Source: Gentiana macrophylla
Taxonomy: Eukaryota; Streptophyta; Magnoliopsida; Gentianales; Gentianaceae
DNA: 64,000 nt
Reading direction: 5' to 3'
Assembly (NCBI GenBank): GCA_026214975.1
Contig: CM047808.1
Span: forward strand, 58,120,583 to 58,184,582
Position numbers and translations under genes: made by a program
The notes under the pieces: model-generated
What the model saw: the letters and a program-made list of their open reading frames with translations, nothing else
What the model was told of the DNA's origin: nothing
The model's database searches: none
Shown: piece by piece, positions 10,044 to 22,365 of the stretch
Numbering within the stretch: the first letter of the stretch is position 1
How the letters are laid out: each line of letters starts with the position of its first letter

Positions 10044-11742
10044 TGTTAGGTGTAGTGCCCGAAAGACAATTTGTGTAATTGTTTTTAATGGATGACAGAA
10101 TTTATCTCACCTTATTACTTGCTTTGTGCTTGTAAGTAATACACCGCAGAAACCCTAAGTATATCGGTATGTAATCGCTTAACTCAAAGGTGGCATGGCA
10201 TGCGTGAGGATTGAGTTAGTGGTGATATACTTAAATCTGTTAGTCCGTGGTGAACTTAATCGAGTTTAGGGTCTCTTGATTAAAACACCAATAATGCGCC
10301 TAACACCTTAGGGTGTGATAGTCTTATCCGGACTGCCGGTAGAGGGTACCTACGCTGGGCATTTATATATGATGGCATTCATATAGGATCGACCGATTTA
10401 ATCTGAATTTCTCGGTATAATTCCGTAATCGAGGAATCTTATTAAATCATTAGATGATCATATATGGATCAACCTTAATCCCGAGGTGATCACGGGATGC
10501 TTTGCTTGTCCCGGGTATTGTTTGATGTGTTAGTTACGGTTCACTTTAATATGTGTTCCAAGCCACTTCTCATTGGCACTATCTCCGTATGAGTGAGTAG
10601 TTCGATTTTCACAGACATGGAATCCATTCCTTCCTCAAGGAAGTAGAGAGACAAATCCCTTATTTGTTAGCCCTAAGAAAGTGATCGATCCCGGAGTTCA
10701 CATTTGACTAATTAGCTACTAGTCGATATGTGTGTGCTAATTGATCATTAGGGGTTAATGGTAAATAAGGATAAGATATTCTCGAGTCGGGTTCACGGAG
10801 ACTTCCCACCGTAATGGACAATCTATGGAGGGTTAATCCGTATGTAGTGATTATATCAATGGACGCTTATTCACTCTATGGGTTGAGTATAAGTATACAT
10901 CTATAATCGGTAGAGTTCGAGCCGGGTTTATGGTATGTAATCCCGGAATTAATAATTTATATTCTGCTTGATGAATATTAATTATTGGAGCTACCTTGGT
11001 TATAGGTCCATGGTCCCCGATGTGCTTTCGTAATTGGACTAATAATCTTGTTACTTGGGCCTCAAAGGATAATTAATTGGTCAAACTGATTAATTGATAT
11101 GCATGGATATTATTTAGTTGGACTAAATAATATTATACACATAAAAGACATTTTATGTGGGTTTTTATACCCTAATGTGGCGCCATTTTTAAGTTCTTTT
11201 TAGCACAAGAATTAATTTTCTTGTGTTATGGAAAATAAAAGATATTCTTGTTATATGATTGGTTGGATGACTTGTTATTTGATTTCCTATTGGTCAATAC
11301 ATGTCACAATTAGTCATTAAGGAAAATATCTTTTATTTTGTTTAATTAATTATTTGTTTAATTAATTAATACTTGGAGACCAAGATTTACTCTCCTATAA
11401 AAGGAGAGTTATTCCAAGGGTAAATGGCATTGGAAATTTCGACTTCACCACATCAAAAGAGAAAAATTAGTTTTTTTTGTCTAGAGTTTTAGTAGAAGAA
11501 AAACTCTAAGTTTTTCTTGGTGTTGCATATCAAGGAGGTTCATGTATCGTAGGGTGTCCACCAACCGCTGCGTTTGGAGAACACATCGGAAGATCAAGGC
11601 GTCTCTACCCGTTATTGGTAACATGATCTTAAACCCCTTGTAGTAGTTTAAGTCCTTTAATTATGTATTGTGATATATGAATCGTGATCCATCCGCTGCG
11701 CGTAGATCTAATTCGTTTAGATCTAAGAACCTGCATCCTTCA
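10044..11742 (+). repeat. E3 5' LTR
   Basis: Begins TGTTAGGTGTAGTGCCC, ends CATCCTTCA, and is followed by a primer site after two bases. The TATA box is at 11394-11402. Confidence 0.95.
11389..11409 (+). promoter_or_regulatory. E3 5' LTR TATA box inside an inverted repeat
   Basis: ACTCTCCT-ATAAA-AGGAGAGT. The TATA element (CTATAAAAG) sits between perfect 8-bp inverted arms. The 3' LTR has the same at 18582-18602, and E1 has a 6-bp-arm version at 43294-43314. It is the probable start-site promoter of the element RNA. Confidence 0.75.
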
Positions 11743-11744
11743 TG

Positions 11745-11757
11745 TGGTATCGGAGCG
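11745..11757 (+). other. E3 primer binding site
   Basis: TGGTATCGGAGCG is close to the initiator-Met primer site TGGTATCAGAGCC and lies two bases after the LTR. Confidence 0.85.
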
Positions 11758-13780
11758 AGGTTCCACGATTTATATAGTCATAATCATAATTAAACGATTT
11801 AAAGGAGTGGAATTGCATGTAGGTGATATTTTACTTATTATTATGCATTAATAATTTTTAAATTGCTATGGTTGAAGAGATGGATTGAGGTTGGCATCGT
11901 TTACCCGTTAGATCTATTATAAAACTCATATGAACGATGAAAATTCGTTCATATGAGTATAGAAATTATGTAATTTATGTATTATTGCAATTTTAATTTC
12001 CAGAAAATAGATCTGTACATTAGCTGTTTAGTCTTTTCGTTTTTCCCGTTGTTTGAGCCGTTAAAACGAAGATCCCTCCGGTCAAAATCAAGATTGGAAG
12101 TTTATGAACAATCCCACAAATTTTGGTGTCGATCAGAGTCCGTTTGGGTTTCCGTTCGTTGCTGCGAAGTGGCTGCTGTAACAGAAAAACGCAGGATTCA
12201 CAGAAACCCTAACTGTGATTTCTTCGATTTTCTGGGAACAATTGGACCGTTCAAATTAAAATCCGACCGGTCAGATCGATAATCATAGAGTTTTGGACGT
12301 GAGATAAAATTTTCAGGACGATCGGGATTCATCTTCATCCCCGATCGATCTCGGGAAGTAAATGATGCGCTGCTGTAAGAGTCTGTTTCAGCAGCAAGTT
12401 GGGCGGCTCACTGAGGAATATTGACAAGTCAAAGCTCCAATCCGACCGTCCATCTTCAAGTCCGAAGAATGAAGATCAGATCTGGAAAGTTTCGTCCCGA
12501 TCCGAGTTCGTTTGATATTCCGATCGTCGAAGATTCTTAACAGCTGCAGATTAGGGTTTTAATTTATTTTCGAGTAGATTAGTTACGGGCCAACGGTCCA
12601 TCTCGGTGTTTATTTTCCGCACTAGTATACATGTGTAGATTGTATGAGTAGAACCGAAAATTGCCATGACATGCATCATATCATGAATTACACTCGCATA
12701 TGCATACATGTAGAAATTAATTCGAGGAATTAGTTAGGCATGTATAAAACACACGATTAGTTTTAATTAATTGTTTGATATTAATTAGAAACTAATTAGG
12801 TAAAAACCGAGGAACACGGGTTTTTCAATCGTCGAGGTTGGGTGATGGATTCTCGTGAATCCCACTCGCGAAAAGCATAAGGAGTAAAATCCCGAAACCT
12901 CGTGGTTAAGGTGTTGGATTCTTGGTGAATTCCACCTTACCTAAGACGAGATTACGTTTTTGTTCCGTAGTGTCTACGTGAAAGTTTGATGTTTAAGGAT
13001 TGATAATCACGGGCAAACAGGTTCAAAGTGGTTTAACCACGGTTGGGTGGTCAACGGTAGCTACGGCTCAATCGACTTCACCTCCACGTGTGGCGTTTGC
13101 ACGGGTCCGCAATACCGAGCCATCCGAAGAGCCACTACGGCTCAACGGACCTCTCCTAGCCTTGACCCGTCCGGCGGCCACATATGTTCTAACGAATAGG
13201 TCGGGTGGGCTAGCCCACATAACCGACAACATTCGGGCCTATGATTTATTGTTCCTTAATGTAACATCAAGTCCAAAACGTGATCAAGAAACCCACCACT
13301 TTTTCAAAATATTGAGTGGGAGCGGGAGAGGCGACAAATGACCCCACGGCCTCTACTGCTGACACAAGCAACATGAGAGAATGGTGACGCCTCGTGCCGG
13401 CTGGGACCGGCCTCCCTAAGGAAGGCCTTCACCGCTATCAAAATTCAAGGCTTGGTCTCCGAAAGGATAGGATTTTGGGTACTGCTGGTCACCGACCGAC
13501 CCTAAGGCGGCACACTCGGGTCTACCTAAAAATGAGACAAAGAGGGTCACACTCATAAAGGGTATTTTTGGTAGTACCTTGGCTTTGAAAAAGGAAAGGT
13601 GATTGACGATCACAAATGAGATGTTCGATTCTCAATCGATCTTCAATATTAATCGAAACCTCTTTGACCTACCCTAAGGCGGCACTGAGGCGTTAGATTA
13701 AATCCTTGGAACGGTAGGATAGACTATAAGTACTTAGTTTATGTTCCTAAAATTTTAGTAGTGTATGATTTGGATTTATC
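11758..13780 (+). other. E3 leader, homologous to the E1 leader
   Basis: Non-coding. Collinear with E1 4035-5860: the GAAGAGATGGATTG block, the ATTGCCATGACATGCATCAT block, GGTTGGGTGGTCAAC and AATATTGAGTGGGAGCGG recur in order. The open stretches at 11977-12282 and 13000-13341 have no recognisable domain. Confidence 0.75.
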
Positions 13781-16700
13781 TTCACAATTTTATTTACAAC
13801 TATTTATATATCTCTAGGGTGCTAGACTGCTAGTGTAAAATTGACTAGTAATGACTTCGTTAAAAAGTGGTAAGTAACTAGAACGTTGTATTTATTAATC
13901 TCACATGCGATTAATTTTTCGAAAGAGATATTTCTCTTGAAGCCTTCAAAACTTAAGTGACGGCATGTCATCTTGTCACTCCACTCGCGAGCGAACGAGA
14001 GACAACCGTGAGTTAGTTTGAAAGATGATTGGGACGATAAAATTCTTCTAGTGAATTGTGTAAAGGTCTACACGAAATTTTTCGATAGAAAAATTGGAGA
14101 ATCATAAATTAAAGTGTCGCTAGTTAGACGGTATTTGGAACCGATAAACTAGTGGGAGCTTTTATATTATGTTTTTCTAATTTATTAGAAAATCACCCCC
14201 ACAAGGTAACGCTTTCATTAGACATCCCACAGCTTCACGAGTAATGTCTACTCAATTGAATCGCTAGTTCAAGACTATTTCCTTTTAAGGAAAGTTGAGA
14301 ATGGGAAAGAATGTCTATAAGTGTTAATCATCTTAACTAAAGTTTTGAGGCTAAACCAAACATTAATTAAAGAAAGTATAGGATAAGGAAAGTGATTTCG
14401 GATCACTAACAAATGAATCCTTAGCGACTTTCTTAACCGAGTAACTTGACTCGGTAGCTTAGTTCTTTGGAAGAACAAGGAAGCTTTGCATTAACGATTA
14501 ATAGAGTAACAACGGGCGTAATTTCAGCTTATATTAGTGGGAGTGATATAAGGAAATGAATTTGATTCTATCCTTGAATATCACGAGAAAAATTTATTTT
14601 TCCGCTTGGTCGTTGAAACAACAAATGGATTCACTTTCATCTCGATACTACAGCTTGCCTTAAACAAAGTGAAGATGACATTTGTAGTACGAATCTGTGA
14701 CTCGACTTTTGTTTGATAAAGTCGAAACCACTTAGAATAAATTGATAAGTATGTGTAACACATCTAAAACTATTAAAGGTAAAAGGTTTCGTATTAAGAT
14801 AAACGACCCTTTCAATATCTATTAATTAGTGCATATATCCTGAGATAAGACCCGACGATCGCTAAGGGTGACTCCTATCTCCCAGCCTAGAACACTATCT
14901 CAAAGGAACAATGACTAAGTTTCCTTTCAATCGGGAAAGGGTAATAGATTTGAAGGGTAACATAGCTTGTTCACCATGACCTTCGGGTCTAGTGAGAGAT
15001 ACAAGCTAGTGGGGGGTTTTGAGTGGTGACATTTTGTCCGATGACTACTCGAAAATGTGATCTAGTTTATCAAAAGAATACGAGGAGGAGTCTCTGATTT
15101 TAGCAGAGAATAGAGTATTCCATGCTCATAAATAGGCTATAGCATAGTCTTGGGACTGATGCTCAGCTTGCCTCCTAGTGGAATGTTTCTCACTGAGAAA
15201 GAAACCATAGACTTGCCCTATATAGTTATTGATGTGCTACAATACATCGCTAGACTCGATTAAGATAATTGGTTGCAAAATAACAGCTTAACATTATTAT
15301 GTAAACCGAGAAGTCTACCTAGAAGATGCTAGTGAATTTATGGATAAGAGTGAATTCGGTTCACACCACTTCCGTACATGTAGGCATTTAGCATTTAATG
15401 CTTGAAGGTAGGATCGAGATTTTGCTCATACGTTCAGATTGTGACTCGTTCGTGAAATATCTTAATGCGTCGAGTGAAGGTTGGTTATAAGATTCTTGAG
15501 ATCGTAAAGTGACGGTTGAATCTGTCACAAGCCTTCGATAGAATCTATAAGTAATGACCTTAAACCTTGAGTACGGTTACCCAAAGGAAGTTACTATCTC
15601 GATTTAATCGTACCACGCCCAACATTAGTTGTTGGTGATTACACTGATAAATACTACTAGATCAGAATGTCAATCCACCCAAGACACTGTGGGAGTATGG
15701 TTTAACCGTTGACCCATTGTGATTTTGTGGACTTTATAATCTGCTAGGGTGATTGATAACATATGGCTCTTGGTGGGTGTATAGGATTCGATTATAGAGG
15801 TTGGTTTGATGTTCCTTAACCCCGTGAATGGAGTTTTTGTACTCCGCTTTGTTCATCTATTGTAGAACCACCGAGTGTCTCAGCCCAAAGTGGGAGCAAT
15901 TGGATCTACATAGAAAAGAGTCGAATGAATAGGAAAGTTTAAACTTTCAGGCATAAAGTTGAGTGGTATAGGGTGATTCCTCGACAAGTAGAGAGTTAAC
16001 TGGACCTTGAACTCTCTCACCACTCGGTCTTTGCTAGATTTCGTTAAAAGCGTAAAATAGGGGTGACTCCCGAGACTTTCTTGCCGAACAACGGAATCAA
16101 TTCATTCGTAATGTATGGTTTTAGCTATGAATGAATAACGGATTCGTTACAAAGCGTAAGATAGGGGTGATTCCTAAGACCTTTTTTTTTTTATGTAGAC
16201 TAACGATATCTTAATTCATTCGAAAGAACCTTTGGTAGGAGGCCTGCCATGGCTTATATCCTCTGTGGATTTAAGAGAACCTCTCGGTCATTTAAAGTCA
16301 CATGTTTTAAAATATGTGGAATTGACCAGAATATTGATAAGTCTTTAGTAGACTGGATATCAATATTGGTAAAATAGTAGTATTAGTGTTCATGAATGAT
16401 AACACTCAAAACAATTGGAAACAACATGTGTGTGCTATCTCAAGTCGAATCGACACGCCAAGATTCTCTGGATGAGAGAATTGGACTATGTTCTAAGAAT
16501 CTGATTCGGTCAAATTCACGAGAATGAGTCATTGGCTATCCCACCGATCTTATTGAATAAGATGATTATGCATATATGGTTGCAGCATTCAACGAGAGTA
16601 GTCCTACCTTACCTCTCAGGGATGATTCTCCAAATCTTCGGATAAAGAGAAAATGGGATAGAGTCTCTTTGGGATAAGGGCAAGTCAAACGAGTCAATTG

Positions 16701-17227
16701 CGCTTTGAATCTTGGATTCAAGCAATAAGTAGCGGTTTAGTACGTCCTCAAGTATCGTTAGAGAACGAGGAATCATATGCTTGTATATTCAGTGCAAACT
16801 TGAATATGGTTGACTACACTCGATTCTCGACTTGTAGTCGATTAAGGATGATCATTAAGTTGATCTCGGCTCGTGTTTACTCATAGTGCTTAGAATTTCC
16901 TTTTTCCTGGAGTAATTCCAGTGTCCGATAAGCCGATATCACTTCATTGTGAAAATAGTGAAGAGATAGCTTAGAAGGATCTTCTCGGTCACCAGAGGTC
17001 AAAAGCATATTGAGAGAGAGTACCGCTTTGATTGGAAGGACCGCGACGTTTCAATCCTAAAGATCGCCTCGAGTCGACAACCTAACTAATCGCTGTACCA
17101 AGTCGAGTGCTTGGAGGGTACGGCATTGATGGATATGTCTCATCCGCTTTTAGAGCAAGTGGGAGAGTGTTGTGAATAAGATGAGAAAGGGTGTGCTCTA
17201 AAACAATCGTTGCTTGTCATTTCGCAA
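13781..17227 (+). pseudogene. E3 interior: ghost of a Copia gag-pol
   Basis: No frame longer than about 70 codons. Ordered matches to E1 DNA are visible: 14905-15000 to E1 7380-7490 (integrase zinc region), 15026-15060 to 7509-7540 (GATGACTACTCGA, the DDYSR codons), 16370-16415 to 8920-8965 (RT catalytic box, changed from GATGAC to AATGAT), 16450-16570 to 8990-9130, 16745-16795 to 9370-9425, and 16820-16860 to 41268 onward. Stops and indels fill all frames. A pair of similar blocks (GCGTAAAATAGGGGTGACTC at 16050 and GCGTAAGATAGGGGTGATTC at 16157) suggests local duplication. Confidence 0.75.
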
Positions 17228-17240
17228 GCAAGTGGGAGAT
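17228..17240 (+). other. E3 polypurine tract
   Basis: GCAAGTGGGAGAT directly before TGTTAGG. The same tract precedes the 3' LTRs of E1 and E2. Confidence 0.85.
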
Positions 17241-18939
17241 TGTTAGGTGTAGTGCCTTGAAGACAATTTGTGTAATTGTTTTTAATGGATGACAGAATTT
17301 ATCTCACCTTATTACTTGCTTTGTGCTTGTAAGTAATACACTCACTTTGCAAACCCTAAGTATATCGGTATGTAATCGCTTAACTCAAAGGCATGGCATG
17401 CACGTGAGGATTGAGTTAGTGGTGATATACTTAAATCGTTAGTCCGTGGTGAACTTAATCGAGTTTAGGGTCTCTTGATTAAAACACCAATAATGCGCCC
17501 GAAACACCTTAGGGTGTGATAGTCTTATCCGGACTGCCGGTAGAGGGTACCTACGTGGGGCATTTATATATGATGGCATTCATATAGGATCGACCGATTT
17601 AATCTGAATTTCTCGGTATAATTCCGTAATCGAGGAATCTTATTAAATCATTAGATGATCATATATGGATCAACCTTAATCCCGAGGTGATCACGGATGC
17701 CGCTTGTCCCGGGTATTGTTTGATGTGTTAGTTACGGTTCACTTTAATATGTGTTCCAAGCCACTTCTCATTGGCACTATCTCCGATGAGTGAGTAGTTC
17801 TCGATTTTCACAGACATGGAATCCATTCCTTCCTCGCGGGAAGTAGAGAGACAATCCCTTTATTTGTTAGCCCTAAGAAAGTGATCGATCCCGGAGTTCA
17901 CATTTGACTAATTAGCTACTAGTCGATATGTGTGCTAATTGATCATTAGGGGTTAATGGTAAATAAGGATAAGATATTCTCGAGTCGGGTTCACGGAGAC
18001 TTCCCACCGTAATGGACAAATCTATGGAGGTTAATCCGTATGTAGTGATTATATCAATGGACGCTTATTCACTCTATGGGTTGAGTATAAGTATACATCT
18101 ATAATCGGTAGAGTTCGGGCCGGGTTTATGGTGGCGTAATCCGAATTAATAATTTATATTCTGCTTGATGAATATTAATTATTGAGCTACTCGTTTATGT
18201 CCATGGTCCCCGATGTGGCTTCGTAATTCGGACTAATAATCTTGTTACTTGGGCCTCAAAGTGATAATTAATTGGTCAATGATTAATTGATATGCATGGA
18301 TATTATTTAGTTGGACTAAATAATATTATACACATAAAGACATTTTATGTGGGTTTTTATACCCTAATGTGGCGCCATTTTTAAGTTCTTTTAGCACAAG
18401 AATTAATTTTCTTGTGTTATGGAAAATAAAAGATATTCTTGTTATATGATTGGTTGGATGACTTGTTATTTGATTTCCTATTGGTCAATACATGTCACAA
18501 TTAGTCATTAAGGAAAATATCTTTTTATTTTGTTTAATTAATTATTTGTTTAATTAATTAATACTTGGAGACCAAGGATTTACTCTCCTATAAAAGGAGA
18601 GTTATTCCAAGGGTAAATGGCATTGGAAATTTCGACTTCACCACATCAAAAGAGAGAAAAATTAGTTTTTTCTTGTCTAGGGTTTTAGTAGAAGAAAAAC
18701 TCTAAGTTTTTCTTGGTGTTGCATATCAAGGAGGTTCATGTATCAGGTAGGGTGTCCACCAACCGCCGTTTGGAGAACACATCGGAAGATCAAGCGCGCC
18801 TCTACCCGTTATTGGTAACATGATCTTAAACCCCCTGGAAGTGGTTTAAGTCTTTTATTTAGGATTGTGATATATGAATCGTGATCCATCCGCTGCGCGT
18901 AGATCTAATTCGTTTAGATCTAAGAACCTGCATCCTTCA
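17241..18939 (+). repeat. E3 3' LTR
   Basis: Same length (1699) as the 5' copy and very similar. Most differences are short indels or small replaced clusters rather than single substitutions. TATA box in the inverted repeat at 18582-18602. Confidence 0.95.
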
Positions 18940-18944
18940 TATAC
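18940..18944. other. Target-site duplication of E3, right copy
   Basis: TATAC between the CCTTCA end of E3 and ATGATTGG of the E2 LTR. Confidence 0.95.
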
Positions 18945-20167
18945 ATGATTGGTAGTCCGGGAATCGCGTATCCTACGATTGGGATCGAATATCCGAAATG
19001 GCCTTCTTATAAGGAATGTCTAGCTCTCGAGAATCTTTGCAAAGTGGGAGTAAATGTGTTATTCCGGGAGAGCAAGATATCCAGATTATAAGATAAGATC
19101 GTCAATGTATTGACACTCGAGATACGATCGTATGGATATTATTACAGTGATAGGATTGTAAGTTACACGGTAACTGCTCCAAATGAAAGGTAGTAGTCAT
19201 TGCTTTTGACTCTTCCGATAATTGGGGGTCACGGTGTGTTGCTAGACGCTATCCCACGATCGTTACGTATGAAGGGCATTTTAGTAAATTGCACTTTGTG
19301 TCTACGGCCAACATATTCGGAAGCCTATCGGGTCACACACATATGAACATCGAGTCGGATTAAAATGCGGTTATAGTTGATAACCAAATAAGGAAAGTTT
19401 ATCTCTAGACTATAAAGGTTATAGTGGTAAATTAATATGGTGGTATTTATTTATTATGAATAAATAAAATACAAGATATTAATTATATATATAAATTATG
19501 TTAATTAAAGAATATTCCGGAAGCCAATTAATTGACATATGGGGCGCCACATTTAAGTGTATGAGATACACTTGGATTGTGCACTTTAATTAATAAGATT
19601 GCCATAATATTAATATAAGACAGTAATTGATTTTTGGAAAATAGATTTATGGTAATAGGATAATTATAATCAATATAAGATATTGGCAAAATAAATTATA
19701 ATTAAAGAGATAAATCAATCTAGTTGATTTTCCTTATTTTATTGGAAAAGGTTTTCTTCTCTACACACACTAATTGTGGCGCCACCTTTAGCTATAAATA
19801 AGAGGTGGGTGTCAAGCTCTTTTGTACAACACAATTGCAAGAGCTCATAGTTCTTGTGTAAAAATAGAGAGCTATCCATAGTGAGTTTGTGAGCGAAGAA
19901 AAGGTCCGGTCTAGCAGCCGGAGTTTTTCCGATAGCAATCCAAGGAGGATTCCGGCAAGGGGTTCATGTGGATTAGCGATAGAGGCCGGATGCGTGGACG
20001 GCTTGCGCATTGAACTACTCTCCGTTGGCGGTCAAAGCGACGATCTTATAGATCATCTGAGGTATAACCGTCAAACTACTTAACGTGTTTATTGCATTAA
20101 ACGAAGAACGATCTAGAGAAGGAAATCAAATTTTAAATTCACTGCGTTAAGCTAGTGATTTCTAACA
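18945..20167 (+). repeat. E2 5' LTR, second part
   Basis: Resumes the LTR interrupted at 10043 and ends at CTAACA. It carries the TATA box GCTATAAATA at 19791-19800, preceded by the palindrome GTGGCGCCAC (19776-19785). Compared with the 3' LTR it has a few extra short segments around 19600-19700. Confidence 0.95.
19776..19800 (+). promoter_or_regulatory. E2 5' LTR promoter: GTGGCGCCAC palindrome plus TATA box
   Basis: The 10-bp perfect palindrome lies six bases before CTATAAATA. The 3' LTR has the same arrangement at 40871-40895. A related GGGGCGCCAC lies about 240 bp upstream in both copies. The TATA role is standard for LTR promoters, and a protein-binding role for the palindrome is inference. 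Confidence 0.7.
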
Positions 20168-22108
20168 AAGGGTAATGAGCGACTTCGAGCTTAAGCAATA
20201 AGCATAATTTAAATGCGTAGTATTTAATCTATAGATGCAAGATTTAAATCACGAAACGTAGAAATAAAAAAAAATTAAAAAATAAAATATAGGGTTTATT
20301 GGGGGCTCGGCCGACTAGCGGCGGCCCCCTCCCTCTGCGGCGGCGGCGGTGGCCCTAGATCTTCCGTCTGTCGGCTGTCCTCTTCCAATGGGGGAGATCA
20401 ACCCTTTTCGTTTTGTGATATTTTATTGTGCATAGATATCTCGTTTGTTTAGTTGTGTCATATGGCCAACCAATGGTTCAAATAGTTTGGACCATCGGGA
20501 AACCATATGGCATGTTGGCCTTTCCAAATTTTGATTTGGAATAGAATAGGCTTGTGCTGGCAGCCTCCAAAATTTTGATTTTGGAAAGTGGCCAGACCTA
20601 AACCAAAATTATTTGGCCTTTCCAAATATTTTATTTAGAATAGGCCTATGCCATTTTCAAATATTTGATTTGTAAAAGGCCTAGGCCTTGGCCACTTCCA
20701 AAATTTTGATTTTGGAAAGTGGTCAGGCCTAGACTAAAATAATTTGGCCTTTCCAATTATTTGATTTGGAATGGCCTGCTTGCGCCCTTTCAAATATTTG
20801 ATTTGTAAAGGCTTGTGCTTGTGCCACTTCCAAAATTTTGATTTCGGAAAGTGGTCAGGCCTAAGCTAAACTTAGTTTTGGAAAGGAAACAAATAGGAGA
20901 CTTAGTAATTTTAATTTTATTTTGAATAGTTCAAATTTAATTAAAATTTAAATCGATTTAAAATTAAATGTTAATTTTAATTTTCGATTAAGTCATATAA
21001 TTAATTAAAATTTATTTAATTATTTGATGAGATAAAATAAAGACGCATGAGTAGTTAAAATTAGAATTTAATCTTTTTCATAAGATAAAATTGTATGGAT
21101 TAGTAGTGTAGATATAATGTGATTATATGGACCCCGATTGATCATAGACTCGACCAATAGGATAGATGAGAATGTTTTCTTTATGTTGGTTTTGAAAATT
21201 GTCCTAGGCCATTATGAAGAACGTGACCTAGTTTACTTTTTTGCATTTATCCCATTCCTCAGAAGCTCCCCAAAAAGGGCGGGTGTATTTATTAGATAAA
21301 TTATAATGTAACAAGAATGGAGCAAGAAGTTGAAGACCAAGGAGAGATAAAGAACCCATTGGCGACAAAGAATAAAGATCCTATTGGCGGTTGCGAGATA
21401 CTCCTAAGTTTGTGACCCGCGGTTTCGTCAGTTTGTATTCAAAACCGCACTTAGGAAAAGTCCATGATCATACCGGTTATTTTGTGCGCGGAATGTTGTG
21501 TATGTTTTACTTTATATGATATAGTAGAAATGTGCACATAGTAGATGAGACCATAATTAAACCATATTAATTAAGTGAATTAATTTAAAATTATTCCCGA
21601 GCCAAAATTGTCTCCCAATATTATAATGACGGTGAAGAGCCTTTGTTCGGATCCAACTGATCGGCCCACGTCGGGAGTTGACCTACCACGGGTATATCGT
21701 CATTATCGAGATATGATCGTTATGAGATCTCATGAATATTTGGGTTACAACTCGACTAAGAATCTTGAGGTGATTGGCCCACGTCAGGACCGTCTGATTT
21801 TAGAGACAAGGGGTGGCTATCACATAGAGATGTGAATTGTCAAAGAGTTGACTAGTCAACCAATGGAAATCGAATAAGATTCGATCGGTAATTAGTACCC
21901 ACCTTCGAAATTGACCCGGTCGATCGGCCCATGTTGGGGATCGAGTCAACTAGATAGGATTCCATCCACTAAAGAATTACTTAAATTCTTGAAAGCCAAT
22001 TGGGAATAGTTGGCTAGTGGGAGTAAAACCTTATAAAATTTTAAGTGCAAATTTAGGGTTTTATACATGAGCTTTTACTTATTCTATCTTTATTTATTGT
22101 TGTAGAAA
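20168..22108 (+). other. E2 leader with degenerate primer site
   Basis: Just after the LTR, GGTAATGAGC resembles the initiator-Met primer site GGTATCAGAGC with changes. A GC-rich block at 20300-20350 (GGCTCGGCCGACTAGC, then CGGCGG runs) contrasts with its AT-rich surroundings. Repeats at 20556-20880 are listed separately. Further on, CGGCCCACGTCGGGAGTTGA, TTGGCCCACGTCAGGACCGT and CGGCCCATGTTGGGGATCGA are three copies of one motif. No gene seen. Confidence 0.65.
20556..20880 (+). repeat. Tandem repeats of about 130 bp in the E2 leader
   Basis: About two and a half units. Each contains CCAAAATTTTGATTT, GGAAAGTGGYCAGRCCTA, TTTGGCCTTTCCAA and CAAATATTTGATTTGTAAA. Within a unit the segments are short inverted repeats (TTCCAAAATTTTGATTTTGGAA), so the RNA could fold strongly. 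Confidence 0.8.
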
Positions 22109-22365
22109 ATGTCAAACAAATTGAACCTTCGCTTTATCATCGAAAACAAGCTTGACGAAACTAATTTTCTCGATTGGGAGAAAACCTCAAAATCGCTTTG
22201 AGGCACGAGAAGATTGGCTATGTCTTGACGAGGCCCTACCGAAAAGCCCACCGAGGTTCAAATTTCAGATGTTGTCGAAAGTACAACAAGCATCGCTCGA
22301 TATAATCGATGCTACATGCATCATGCTTGCTTCTATGTCACCGAACTGAAACAAAGATTTAGTCT
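22109..22365 (+). pseudogene. E2 Gag, N-terminal part, frameshifted
   Basis: The ATG at 22109 opens MSNKLNLRFIIENKL followed by LDETNFLDWE, a typical Copia gag start (residues about 1-24). A small indel near 22180 then shifts the frame. The rest (LRHEKIGYVL-like) reads in another frame until the long open stretch at 22366. The start is supported by the good N-terminal match. Confidence 0.75.

Larger units (their letters stand above)
10044..18939 (+). mobile_element. E3: non-autonomous LTR retrotransposon with a pol-derived ghost interior
   Basis: Two 1699-bp LTRs (10044-11742, 17241-18939) flank 5.5 kb without any long reading frame. A primer site follows the 5' LTR, a polypurine tract precedes the 3' one, and TATAC is duplicated outside. 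The leader is collinear with the E1 leader. Downstream, faint but ordered similarity to E1 integrase, RT and RNase H DNA can be followed (see the interior entry). The LTRs are nearly alike apart from small indels, so insertion is recent while the coding decay is old. The element was presumably mobilised by proteins of an E1-like partner (inference). Confidence 0.93.

Noticed and set aside
11977..12282. 101-codon frame in the E3 leader
   Set aside because: No domain. The homologous E1 leader is not open at this place, and the stretch is part of a conserved non-coding leader.
19792..20083. Frames on both strands repeated at 40887-41178
   Set aside because: They recur only because they lie in the two LTR copies of E2, in the transcribed R-U5 part; no protein family.
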